This document shows positions 41,925-55,500 of a stretch of DNA of 64,000 nt, in pieces. A model generated the notes under the pieces. That model saw only the letters and a list, made by a program, of their open reading frames with translations. It was not told the origin of the DNA and made no database searches. The DNA lies in assembly GCA_963693305.1 (NCBI GenBank), contig OY855913.1:84501-148500 (forward strand), given 5' to 3'. The position numbers and the translations under genes are program-made. The stretch is from Meandrina meandrites. Its lineage: Eukaryota; Cnidaria; Anthozoa; Scleractinia; Meandrinidae. Positions within the stretch are counted from its first letter, which is position 1. The number at the start of each line of letters is the position of its first letter.

Positions 41925-42908
41925 CTACAAATATGTCACAGCAGTTTATGTTAGAATAATGATGGAACCTTCACTGTTAAGAAGCTAGTTATTTGAGCAC
42001 TTGATAAGACACCCTTTCCCCCTCCATCCCCAAAACAGGGGGCTAAAAAAAGTCACTGCTCTACAAACTTAATGTTTGTGTGTCTTTGTTTAGGACAAGT
42101 TACATTTTGTGATATAAATAACATGTCAAAGATGAGGCAATTACGCTTCCCCTGACATTTCTCTAAGATGGTAAAAGTTTCTACTCAGGTCACCAATTGT
42201 GCCAACTCAGTGATCGTTCTTCAGGAGTTTCCCGATGACAAAGAACCGGTGTATAAATGGGCTTGTAACGTGTATACAGTGCTCATTTTTATCCTGCTTC
42301 ATCACTCACTTGAATTCTTTGACCCATTTTTGCATTTCCATATCTTCATCACTGCACAGGTAATTATAATCCCCACTGCAATGCCAGGGGTAGAATGAGT
42401 GGTATCTTATCATGTACAGTGCCTGAAAAATGCAATAAATAAATACCAGTGAGTCACTTGAATCCAAACATTTAACATGAAAATTATAAAGGAAAGAGTA
42501 CAGCTCGAATTTGTCCATTAAGTTAGAGTGGACTGCTAGAGGAATCTGAAATGGTTATTAGTATGCCTTAATATATTGTTTATTATCAACATTCTGTATT
42601 ACATTAAACTGATTTAGTGAATTTATTTCACCTCTTTAGGTAGCTTGCAGTTGTTTCCAATAAGAACTTGGTACATGTATTCTACAAGGTAACAGTTTAA
42701 TGTAAAATATTGTATTATGACACAAACATATTTATATGATGAGAAGGAGTAGTAATTTTAAGAAAGATTGCAATATTTTCTATATGTAAGACATGTTTCA
42801 AGGGATACAAACTTGATTTGTTTATTTCTCACTAAATTGCCCAATTTGATGAATACTTAGAGCGAAATTGCAACAGATGTCGAAAATTTTCAAGTTTGGT
42901 GGATCAGT

Positions 42909-42953
<45 letters not shown>

Positions 42954-45900
42954 TATAAAAACAATATATAATTATAATAAAAACCTTCCCAAAATCCTTT
43001 GCAACTGAAAAATCGTCAATGCCAAATAACTTGGTTAGTTTGAAGCCAGCAGGAGTACAACGTCGTATAGAAATAACTCTTAACAATAACCACTTCTTGT
43101 ATAAGACGTAGGGCGATGACGTCATTAGTCACGTGACATTGCTCTCAAGTTCGTTTTTGCTCACTGTGACGAAGATATTTTGTTACTGAAAAAGCGGTCA
43201 TTGCAGTTTGAAGCACATTGATGTGAGGCATTTCAGACTGCCCGGGTACCGAACAAAATATAAATATTAAGGGAGCTATGTACAATTTTCTAAAAGTGGG
43301 AGTCTGGGTACAAGTGCGTATCTGTAGTTGCACTAAATGTGAGGAAACAACAAATTACATGTTGGTAGATATTTATATGTTAAGTACATTTTTATCACTT
43401 TTATTGTTATGACGTCATCGGTCACGTGACCAGAACGGACCGCATTTTTAAATTCGCTTAATGTAACTGTTCCTTTCAAAATAATCTAATCGTGACTTGT
43501 TGTTTGCTTATCACGCAAATTACTAATTAAAACAAACAATGACCCAAGTTGGCGTTAATGGGGGAGCACTGCCTTGCGTTAGGTAAGCCTGTGCGACTTC
43601 CAGAGATTGCGTGACACAAGAACCTCACTTATCTCCCCAGCACTACGAGCTGACTGCAAGACAGCACGTGCTGGATCGGACAAGAGTATTGGTAGCGGGC
43701 GATATTCATAGGCAACGTAGCCAAGACGCTTGGGGGAAGTCGCTGCGCAGACTTAACCGCACCACACAGGAGTGACCCAAGTTTATTACAATAACAAATA
43801 GGAAACCAACCTCTTCTCCAAAGGGAGGGAGGGAGGGAAAACTTTAAACAATAGTATAGCAAGTGCTAACTGCGCTGTACAACAGAACACCAAAGTGAAC
43901 TCTGAACAGTTTGTTTGAGCTTTTATAGCTAGACGCTTGTCTGCTGGGAAAGCCAGTAGAAAGAGCTGTACTACCGGACAGCTTAGCATTACACGTGTAT
44001 ACTCTTAGCCATGAATAGTGCTTTAATATTCTTGGCCAATGCTATCGATCGTTATAATCTGCTAGAGGTAACAAAGCCATAATGTTTGAGCTAGAATACA
44101 ATGTATCTCAGAGTCTGCTTGGCCTTGGGAGCTTGCCTACACAATAGCTTAATTGAAAACAACGCCGCCATGAAAGGCTTACTGATTACGAGCGTCACGT
44201 TCCATTAACTATATTTTACTGACGTGACAGTAAAATTGCATTTAATGTAACTGTTCCTTTCAAAATAATCTAATCGTGACTTGTTGTTTGCTTATCACGC
44301 AAATTACTAATTAAAACAAACAATGACCCAAGTTGGCGTTAATGGGGGAGCACTGCCTTGCGTTAGGTAAGCCTGTGCGACTTCCAGAGATTGCGTGACA
44401 CAAGAACCTCACTTATCTCCCCAGCACTACGAGCTGACTGCAAGACAGCACGTGCTGGATCGGACAAGAGTATTGGTAGCGGGCGATATTCATAGGCAAC
44501 GTAGCCAAGACGCTTGGGGGAAGTCGCTGCGCAGACTTAACCGCCACTGATGCATGCGAGGCAATGCATCCCCCCAAGCAAATACGAAAAAGCAAAAGAG
44601 TTAGATCGGTGAGAAATCCCCCGAAACATTAGCCATCCTGGGGGCGACCGACTCTAATGTAGATTGAGGAGTTCTAATATAAAGCTGGTAGCAATCCGAG
44701 GACCAGCGACCTAGAACTTTAATAAGCCAATCCGGCAAGCCAGCGACGGCTGCGACTGACGCCGCACCTATGCGAAAGCTATGGCCTTTAAGGCACTGAT
44801 AAGGGAGGCCGGCAACTCTAGAGCTGTCCTTAAGGAGGTTCGACACCACACCCCGGGTAAGATAGCGACCTGACTGGAAATAAAACAATGGCCCCTGTTT
44901 TGGCCTAGCTAAAAGAAAGTAGTTTTGCATGGCCGCAACCGCGCAAAGGGCTGACGAGGTACCGGCTATGGTGAGGAACTGCCCTTGCCTAGATATATCA
45001 GTTTTTGACGACTTGAGATGTACCGTCATACGCTGCGGGCTTGCCAGGTTGGGATGAAAGGCTATGCAATCAGTACAAAGATCAAAGTGTTGGTTAAATT
45101 TACGAACCCCGGCGTATGTAAACTCGCTGCAACGGAGAAAGGCGAAAAACGCCAAATTAAAAGCGGCCCATATCATAGAAAAATCTCTCGGACTAAGCCA
45201 TGACTGCAAGACGGGACAAATAGCTAAAAGTACCCGAGGAGTTACTGGTTGGCGACGGATGCGTTGGTCTCCCTGGTAGCGAAGAATGCCGCGTAGGACT
45301 TTCTGGAGAATGAGCTTACCCTTAAGAGGGTCGTTAAACCCTGCCGTAATGTGAAGATTACGAACTGCCGCTAAATAGAGTTTAATAGTGCTATGACGCA
45401 CTGTTCTAGCTAGATAGGATGCAAAATAAACCAGTGTCCCTTCGGAGGCAGGTAATACGTCCCTGTCTGGGCCTAGGAGGCGATTCATCAGGCAAAATTC
45501 TAGGAAGCGCTTTTCCCCACAGCTGTAAGCTCGATTTGTGTTCTTGGCAAGACCCCAGGTGGCATACGTTAGGACTTCCTCCCTCAAAGGGTCATTAGTG
45601 AAGGCGGGATGATACAAGGACTCTGGTCGGCGTCGGGAGCGAGGGCCCGGAAGCGCTGCATCTGAAAGCGGGAGAGTGCGTCAGCGATCTCATTTGAAAC
45701 CCCAGGGACATGGCGAGCCCGGACTACAAAGTTGTGCTGCATAGAAAGGAGCACGAGCCGCCTGACCAAGTCCATGATGCGTGGTACTTTGGAATGCCCA
45801 GAATTTATAATAGACACGACCGATATATTGTCACACCAGAATTGAAGGCGTTTCCCGGCAAGAAAGGGGTGCCACATGGCGCAAGCGACAACGATGGGAA

Positions 45901-48900
45901 AGAGCTCCTGCCATTCGATACTTATTCCCCGTTTTTGGTTCAAAAGCATGTGGGGAGGCCAGCGACCCTGAAACCACCTGCCCTGGAAATAGCCACCGAA
46001 GCCTATAGAGCCCGCGGCATCGGTGTAGAGCTCTAGATTCTGAGCAGGGGTATGGGAAGACTCTAGAAAAAAGGAACGCCCGTTCCAGTTTAAGAGAAAA
46101 ACTTTCCACATTTCCAGATCCTTAAAGAACTCCTTATTAAGCCGTATGTGGTGAAAGCGGCTTGGGACCCCCCTGGTCAAATTAATTGCCCGCTGAAGGA
46201 AGGTTCTCCCAGGCACCACCACCTTGCATGCAAACTGAAGAGTCCCAATGAGTGATTGTAACTCGACCAGGCGTACTGAGCGACGTATTTTGAAAGAGTT
46301 CAACAGTTCATTAATCCTGGAGAGTTTATCCTGTGGTAAGCGGGCCTCCATGCGGATGCTGTCTAAAACAATTCCCATGAACTCAATCTCCTGGGAGGGG
46401 CCTATTGTCTTGGACGCTACGACTGGGGCCTTAAGGGACATGAACACCCGTAGCAGAGTGCTAAAGCTAGATAAACAAGCCAATTTAGACCGTTCGGCAA
46501 TGAAGAAGTCGTCCAGGATGTGAATAACATGCTGGAGGCCATAGTTACTTTTAAGGATCCATTCAAGCCCGTCCGACAGCTGATTGAAAAGGAACGGGGC
46601 GCTTCGAAGCCCAAAGGGTAAGTACATGTCTACATAGTATTGGGATTTCCAGTGGATACCCAGCAAGCTCCAGTCCTCCGGATGAATTGGTATCAGGCGG
46701 AAGGCTGATTTAAGATCAGTCTTGGCCATGAAGGCTCCCCTTCCCAGGGACTGGAGAATATGGATGGCATCGTCGACCCTGACATAACTAAGGGAATAGG
46801 GGTCCTTTGGAATGTAATCGTTAATGCTATCGCCCTGGGGGTAGGAGAGGTGGTAGATAGTGCGCCAGTCCGTTGAATGTTTTTTGGGAACCACGCCCAC
46901 CGGGTGACACTGAAACTTGGGCAGGGGCGGGGACTGGTAGGGACCCGCTACCCTCCCAAGAGCTACTTCCTTTTGCAGATTCAAGGAGACTACATCCGGG
47001 TGCTGTACTGCCGAAATAAGGTTAGGGGAGACCCGGTCTGAACGCGGCCCGGAATAACCAATGCGAGCGCCCTCCTTAAGCATACTTAGCAGATTAAAAA
47101 CAAAATTACGATCAGGATGATTAGTTAACTCTAATTCTAAGCGATAAGTGTCAATAGGGGAGGATACTAGTGGCTTCTGCTGGCTCCTTTGCTGCTCTAC
47201 TTTACTTCTTGCTACGCTCGCTGGGCTTCGTGGCCTTGCCAGTGAGGCTGGACTGTTGCCTGGTGCAGTCTGGGGCGATATGGTCACTGGAGTAGCAGCG
47301 GCGACACACGTGCGGGTAGCTGCAGTTGCGGCGCCGGCAACCGGAGGACTTGTTGAAGTCGAAGCACACGGTTTGGGAACGACGCGGTTTTCTGTGGAGT
47401 TCAGCAGAAGGACAGACATCCTCAGCGTGATAAGGGCTGGAGCAAACGTTGCAGTGGGGCTTAGCCAGGCCCGCGAAAGTCACCGTCCAGAGTTCGAGGT
47501 CGACCTTATCCCAGCTTAGGGACAAGTCGTACGCTGCACGGCGACGGAATTGCTGGTCGTACGATAGCCAGGCCAAGCCCTTAAATTTGGCAACTGCTCT
47601 GCTAATAATTTGCTGATATTTAATCAGCTCGAGTGCCCTTCGTGGGTAGGCGGTGACGAGGACGATCATGTACACCATGAACGCGTCGAGCCACTTTTGA
47701 AACGTATCGACAACTGGTTTTTTCCTTCTAACCATAGTGACTGGGGAACCCATGGGGCCTGGGGACGAGTCGTCCAAGCGGAGCTGGATTTCAGGGGTCT
47801 GGGATTGATATTGATTGTCTGGCAAAAGCAAGGCAAAGTCAATGTACTCACCCCTGAGTATCTTGTCCTCCAAGCTTTTATCTACTGGCCTCGAGAGACC
47901 CAGAGGAGAAGCCATGCCAGGAGTGAATGGGCTTGGAGTTGTTGCGGGCGGTGTTCGGAACGCGGAGAATGCCGAGTGTACCGATTGAGTCACGATCGCT
48001 TCGATCGCCGAACGCTGGACGGGACTGAAGCCGGCGTCCTGTTGGAAACGTGGTACAGTTGGGATGCCAGGTTCGTGATCGGACTCCAACATCTCCTCGA
48101 TCGAGGACAAGGAGGCTCTGTCCGACAGGGCGCTGTCTTCCTGCTCGTGTTCGAGGCTTGATGGCACATTTCGCCTGCGTAGAACGTTTTCAGCTTCGTC
48201 AGATGGTTGCGACTCGATGGCGGTCCTTTTCGCTGAGCGCCCACGACGAGCTTTGGGCTGAGACAGACGTTTTTGTGGCTTTCGCCGTGGTGCAACCGCG
48301 TTGCCCTGCGTAGCCCGCTTGAGACGGCTAAGTAGGTGCCCTTTAGAGCCCGTGACTGGAAGATTGAGGGCTTGTAAACGGAGTTTGAGGACTTCGCTGG
48401 AAAGCTTTGAGAGATCCTCTCCCGGGTCTGTGTTCAGAGCACGGCGTGAGCGGTGAGCCATGAAAAACTTTAAACAATAGTATAGCAAGTGCTAACTGCG
48501 CTGTACAACAGAACACCAAAGTGAACTCTGAACAGTTTGTTTGAGCTTTTATAGCTAGACGCTTGTCTGCTGGGAAAGCCAGTAGAAAGAGCTGTACTAC
48601 CGGACAGCTTAGCATTACACGTGTATACTCTTAGCCATGAATAGTGCTTTAATATTCTTGGCCAATGCTATCGATCGTTATAATCTGCTAGAGGTAACAA
48701 AGCCATAATGTTTGAGCTAGAATACAATGTATCTCAGAGTCTGCTTGGCCTTGGGAGCTTGCCTACACAATAGCTTAATTGAAAACAACGCCGCCATGAA
48801 AGGCTTACTGATTACGAGCGTCACGTTCCATTAACTATATTTTACTGACGTGACAGTAAAATTGCATTTGAAAACTTTTCTGGGATCTCCCTCTTAGGAT

Positions 48901-51900
48901 TTTTTTAAGCGAAGTTGTAGATTTTTAAATAGTGTTTTTAAAAATGGCCATTATTACTTTTTCCTAAAAACGTACGGCAGTAAAAAATACAATTGAAAAG
49001 TTTGTTGGCTTCCTATTCAGCGACCATTTGGGGTAGGAATAAAAGAAAATTTTGCCAAAGGCAGGAGTGCATGCTCTTTATGATGGCGTTGTCAGTTTTT
49101 TCTTATTTTAATTGCCTTTCGCGAGGATGGATTTAATTTCTTTCAGACGAAAGGAGTGGGACTGGGGAGATGTTAAGTAGCTGCCCCTCCCCTCCCCCCT
49201 ACTGTGAGTCTCCCCAGCGGATTCCCCGTGGTCCGTATTGCGGGCTCATGACAAGAGCATTTTCAAAATGGCGTCTAACGGCGACTAGAAAAGGGAATCT
49301 TATGGAGTGAATTTGAGATATAGAGGACAGTTTTTCCGATGTTTTTCCTTCTTGACGCGATCAAAACGAGTCCCCAAACGTAGGGTATACCTCCTTTATT
49401 TGTATTCCCGATAAAGAAGAATATGGAATGAGTAGAAACGTGCGAAAACGTGGTTAACAGAAACTTACAGGGACCTGAGGTAAGCGTTTCTCATTGTACA
49501 ATGATTTTTTTTTTTAGACTGGTTAAAGCTTATGTCTTCGACGTTTATCATGTTTATCAACTTAGCTTACTTGAATTAAAGCCGAGCTCGGCGTAAAAAA
49601 AAAAAAAGTAGAGAGTGAGAACGAGGCGATAATATTAAATGACAGTCATTTCGTCGAGGCATGTAACTGTTCGTTATGTTTGTAATCTGAATTTTAAGCT
49701 ACTGTACTTCAAATTAATAAGAATCGCATCCTTTCATTGTTTATACGAGGGGAAATGTTCCTCAAAATATTGACCAAGTGGCCATTTCAAGCCGCAAAGA
49801 AAAATTACGTCAGGGAAATTTGAAATTACTGTAACACCTTTGATGTGATACCTTTGAAATTGGAAGAAACATTTCAGCTCAGTGTGATCTCTTTTTTTAA
49901 GTTAGACTAGAGACTACTTTCAGTCAACCTGGTAGCTAATCTAATCTAGACTCACATTTTGGAATGCCTCATTGGGCATGTTTAATAAATGAGACCATTT
50001 ATTAACTTAAAATTTGTTCTTCCCATGATGTTTTATTGTATTGGTAAACATGGATTTACGTTTCTTTTGCATTTTGTGGTCTACAGGTAATTTTTGGGAC
50101 TAATAGAATGCCTAATGTTTTGACAGGATTTGCAGTATTCAGAACTGAGGATATTCTGGATTACTGTTGAGTTAAACTATGGATTATAACAAGTTCAGGT
50201 AGTTGTTGATCTCTTAGTTTTGCACATAGTTATGTGACAGTCAATTCTAGCAATTCCCATCCTTCTCTCTACACACATTCATTACCTGAGGCATTTAAGA
50301 TCTGCTTTTTGACCAGACATTTGTCTACTTTATAAAAAAATCTGTTTGATATTTTTTAATGCCTGTATTTTCAGTTGTTGAATGACCTTCAGTAGCATTT
50401 TGAAGTAGCAAATATGAAAATTCGTGAGGCCTTAAACTTAAGCAAGCCAGAAAACCCTAATCCCAATACAAAGCTAACTGCAAGCAACATGATGTACCAT
50501 TGGGCTAACCGGTGTACTATGTACATGTAGGCTAACCGGAATCTTATGTAGGCTAACTGGAATGGCCTGCATGGCTTGCATGTTTCATGACACATAAGTG
50601 CCATACAAGCCAGAAATACCTAACTCCAGTAATAAGCATATAACCTTAAGCTACCTCAGCTAACTATACTCAGGCTAACTGGAGTACTGCTTAGGCTAAC
50701 CAGGGAGCTTTTTAGGCTAACCAATGTGCTATTTGTATATAGTGGAATGGCTCTCATGACTTGTTGGCTGACACTTTGTCAAGACCCAAGTTTTTTTTTT
50801 TAAAACTCATATGGGAATTAGCCAAGTAGTAGCTGTAAATTTGATTTAAATAAACTCCAGCTTAGTTTTGGTTGGCAACTTGCTCTACAAGAAAACCAAA
50901 CATAGATTTTTTTTCTGTGATGTAATGTTTTGAAATGAACAGATTACAAAAATTTAGCTTTAGGGTCCAAAACATTTTTAAACATTATTAAAATAATCTG
51001 ACATTTTTCTGCAATAATTAATGAAAGGAGGGGTGCAAAGAAAATTGATTTCTTCCTTGCCTGACCCAGGTAGACTGGGCAAGGTGAAACCATTATAACC
51101 TTACCCAAAGTCCCATGTTTCTTTTGAAACAACTACAACAAAAAATAAAAATCCATAAATGTCATTTGGCTATCTAGCAAGTGGAAAAAATTATTGGATC
51201 CAATAGCCCAACATAAAAGCAGCCATTTTTTTTTTTCACACACTGAAAAAGGCCATTTAATTTTAATATACAGTCTGCATCCTGGAAAATTGCAATTTCA
51301 TCAAAATAAATAGTTTTGTTAGTTTTGTTCTATTTACAGGTGACTTGAAGACTTTGCAAGGGCATTCCTGTTAGTCAAAATGAACTCAAAAATACACCTT
51401 GTGTCAATGTAATAAAATTGCAACATGATTGACTCCCACATGTTGCCAGTTTAAACCCGAATATACTTTAGTGATATTTATAGCTAGTTATATGATATAA
51501 ATTCCCAGAACCCAATATGGCTCCATTCTGGGGTTCATGACAGAAAATTTTTTTTCAATAAAAACATATAACAATAATGAAATAACAGAGAATTAACATC
51601 ATTAATTATTATCGCAGACCATAAATTTTAATCCAGGTTAAGTTAATGTGTCAAGTTTTTTTGCAGCACAGGCTTGGTTCCACAAGGTGTGATTCCAAAA
51701 ACTATCCATACCTCCCCTGAGGATGGTTCTTTGGTTTGGACCCTCCCACCCCCTGGGATTTCCAGTGTAGCTTCATACTTTCTTTTAAAAATTTGTGTTA
51801 TTGAGACCCCATCCCCCTCAGAATTTCCAATGACCATCCTTGGGGTGGGTATGGATATTTTCTGGAACCGCGCAATATAGGCATTTGCTTATGAAAGTAA

Positions 51901-51998
51901 GCTGCAGATTGATCTGATTGATACACACTAAACTATTTTGACATTTACCTGTTTTCTGTGGGATATATAATTATATATTGTTTTTACCGGTTTCACTT

Positions 51999-52053
<55 letters not shown>

Positions 52054-52068
52054 GTTTGGTGGATCAGT

Positions 52069-52119
<51 letters not shown>

Positions 52120-52495
52120 TATACATTGTGTCAACCTATCATATCTATTATCATACTTACTCACTTTCTTGATTATAAACTTATTACTATTATTATTATT
52201 ATTATTAAAAAACTTTATTGAGCACTTTTCATACAAACTTGTTCGTAAAAAATCTGATTTTCATTTAATACGTCTTTAATAAATATTTCAAAACCAAAAT
52301 TTTACAAATAGTGAATATAAAAGAAAAGAAAAAAAAATTCTATACATATTATTCTCGCTATAACTACTGCATCCGTGCTTGACCTTTATCTATTTCCATG
52401 TCAATGTCATTAATGTTAAGATTGTTCCTTCTTCTGATAGTTCGTGAACTATCGTGAACTATTCGTGAACTATCAGAACTATCTTCTGATAGTTC

Positions 52496-52530
<35 letters not shown>

Positions 52531-55500
52531 TAATAATAGTAATAGTAATAACAATTATTATAATGAAGTTTTTTGAGCACATTCAGAGTCAATAAATGAG
52601 TTTAAAGAGTAAAAAATGATTAAACCTATATATTTCTGATAACAGTAAATAAAAGAAATACATAAACTAAAATAAAACAAAACCTATGTAATTTTTTTTC
52701 ATGACTCAAAAATAAAATTTCTGAAATAAGAATGTTTGAGGGCAGATTCAAAAGATGAAACACAGTCTGCATTTTTAAGAGAATGAGGATGAGTATTCCA
52801 TAATGTAGGCCAGTGTATAGAAGGAAGTTCTATATGCAGTTATGGAGATGTTTTTCCATTGCTTAAGCATACTGCTCAAAGGGTTTCATTTGCATATGCT
52901 CCCCCAATGGAAGTGTAATGAAAGGAAAATAAATATATTTCCTTAAAATAATGATAAGATCAATAAAGAACACATACCATCATGTCCCCAAGACATTGAG
53001 ACATTATCCAAGCCGCAGTTTGGTTCATAGATACCATATTTTGAGCTGCAAAGTAATGCAAAGAGCAATTTGACATATTGTTTTCATCAACAGGACTTCT
53101 ACATATATGACATAAGAAATGAAAATTTAAAGTTGAGACACATTAAATAAAAGTGCATTAAAACATTTTTAGAAATGGGGTGGGGCTGACATAATTTAGA
53201 AATATTTTTATGACTGACAAGGATACAGGGTTCTGCAAAGGGTCTGTACTCAATACAGTCGAACCTCGATTATCCGGACCTCGCCTATCTGGATTTCTCG
53301 ATTATCCGGACTTGCTAATGGTCCCATTTTTTTCATGAATATTTATAATTACAGTAAAGAAATCAAGACGACCATTGTTTCCAGCAACTTCGACATACAA
53401 ATTATGTTTTTCTGGCATTTGTTGTTATGTATTTCTTCATTAAAATAGCTTTTCCATAGATTTTTGCATGATAACAAGAACGTGTCTTTGCAGAATGTTT
53501 GTGGTCTGGCTCATTAATATTTATATTTTTGATTATCTGGACTCTCAATTATCCGGATCATAGCCCAGTCCCCAAGAGTCTGGATAATCGAGGTTTGACT
53601 GCACTACTTAATATGTGAACTAATCAATATTTACAGGAAATGCATTTAAAAAAAACGTTTTAAAAATGCATATAAAACACAGACCATCAACATTGCCTCT
53701 GATATTTAGAACATTATGTAAGAGCTTTAAATCCTGGACATACCTATATTCTGGAACTTTTGTGTCTGGATTGTTTTTAAATGTGTCATGGAAGACTATT
53801 TGATCTGAAAACTTGCAGCCCAGAGGAAAAGTGTCTCCCACAACACAGTATTGAGGCTCTCCCCATAAAGCCATAACTTTTCCTAGATCATGTAGAAGAC
53901 CTGTCAATTGAAACCAATCTTTGTCTGGATGGACATGACGGATACGCTCTGCTGTTTGAAAGGCATGCATCGAGTTTGGTAGGTCGGTGTCTGGGTCACT
54001 TTCATCTACTAAAGCATCCAAGAGGTGAACAGCTTCCATGATGGGCATTTTGTGTTTGTCTAGACGGGTCCATTTCTCTTTCTAGAATACAAAGAAATTT
54101 AAATTCAATAGGAACATAAAGGGCCCTGGTGTTGGTTCCTGCTGTAAAAGAATTTTACAACAATCCATGAAGTCTGCAACACTGCTAATATGTTGGCCAC
54201 TTTATTGCCATAACTTGTCGTTATGACAAGTATACATCAGGGGCGTAGCGTGGGTTTTTGAAGATGTACACATGATGAGGAATTTTGTTCTAAGCGCCGA
54301 AGGCACTTGGAACTAGGGTTGTCTGGGGGCATGCTCCCCCAGAAAATTTTTAAATTTAGGGTCTCGGAAATGCCATCTCCTGGTTTTTCTGCGGGGCATT
54401 TTCAATAACTAATGCGGCAAAAATGCAGTAGAAAGTTGTTTATTTTAACCATTTCTCTATTGTTTTCTGTAAGCTACCGTGTTACGAAAATAAAAAAAAT
54501 AAATAAAAAAACAACGGAGACAGGTCACAAGCAAAGGGCGAGGCGTCCACCCTTAAGACGGGCAACACTGTCAATATCCACATTCTTGTGTTTATGTATA
54601 TGAAGTAGCTCAAGTCGCGGAGATATTCATTGGATTCTCTAACACTAGGGCTTCACCGTTTGACCTCGCAAGAGGTATATTCCTAATCTCCACTGACGGC
54701 AAATACGTTTTGTTCTGAAGCCACACGTAATGGCATTGTAACCTCTCCTTCAAGAATACCTCTGGGGCTGGGGAAACTGGTGAGGCTGGCTGACCGTGAG
54801 GGAGGGGTGTATGAGGCGTTTTTTTTTTCTATTTTTAATTACCACTCAAATGCATCTTGCCATAAGTGGCCAGCACTGAATGATTAATGCTTGGATAAAC
54901 GGAAATAATAAAAAACGCCCAAATATGAAATTATCAGCCAGCAAATTTAATAAGAAAAACGTTTTTAGGCAATTCCAAAAGAAATTTTTTTTTTTCAGAT
55001 GTCAGCTGTACGCACGGGCGTACGTGCGTATATGGACACTATGCCCCTGTACATGTACTAAAATGCGCATATGCCATGCACATACACACCAACTTGACAA
55101 AGTTTCAACCCAGATACCTCTCCTCTGAATGCATCTAGCAAACCATAGTTTCATCTCTTTGAAATTTACTCACTACCATTTAATCATGAATACAACAAGT
55201 GTTTTCAACAACAACATTAGATGAATTAAGATAAATATAAGCTTACACATTTTCATACTGTAGACTGTTTATTTAATCAATCTTCATTAAATACAATAAC
55301 ATGGTGTTAAAATAAAATAATTGCCAACGAGTCAGGCCTTCTGGAAGACCAGAAGGCCTGACGAGGCGGCAGATTATAGAGCCGTGAGAAGATTTGTATG
55401 TGCGGAAAAAATCTCACAAACGCTCCAAAATGTAGAAATGTAAGTAATGTAATGTAATGTAAGGTAGATCGTGACGACACAATGTCTGATGTTTTTAGCC

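Larger units (their letters stand above)
43458..48869 (-). mobile_element. Ngaro-like YR retrotransposon, apparently intact (element 2)
   Basis: On the - strand the order is A1 (48869-48464), gag, RT/RNase H, tyrosine recombinase, B1 (44544-44242), A2 (44243-43838), a 77-bp spacer, B2 (43760-43458). This is the canonical split-direct-repeat plan of Ngaro elements. A copies are 406 bp and B copies 303 bp, collinear without indels and with no mismatches seen, so insertion is probably recent. All three ORFs are open. It sits in MIOX intron 4 in the sense direction. Confidence 0.92.

Noticed and set aside
45018..48313. Long + strand ORFs (for example 47610-48161) across Ngaro element 2
   Set aside because: They mirror gag, RT and recombinase on the - strand and contain no domain motifs.
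55331..55362. Perfect hairpin as a transcription terminator
   Set aside because: Intrinsic hairpin terminators are a bacterial feature; this one is inside an animal intron with no following T-run.
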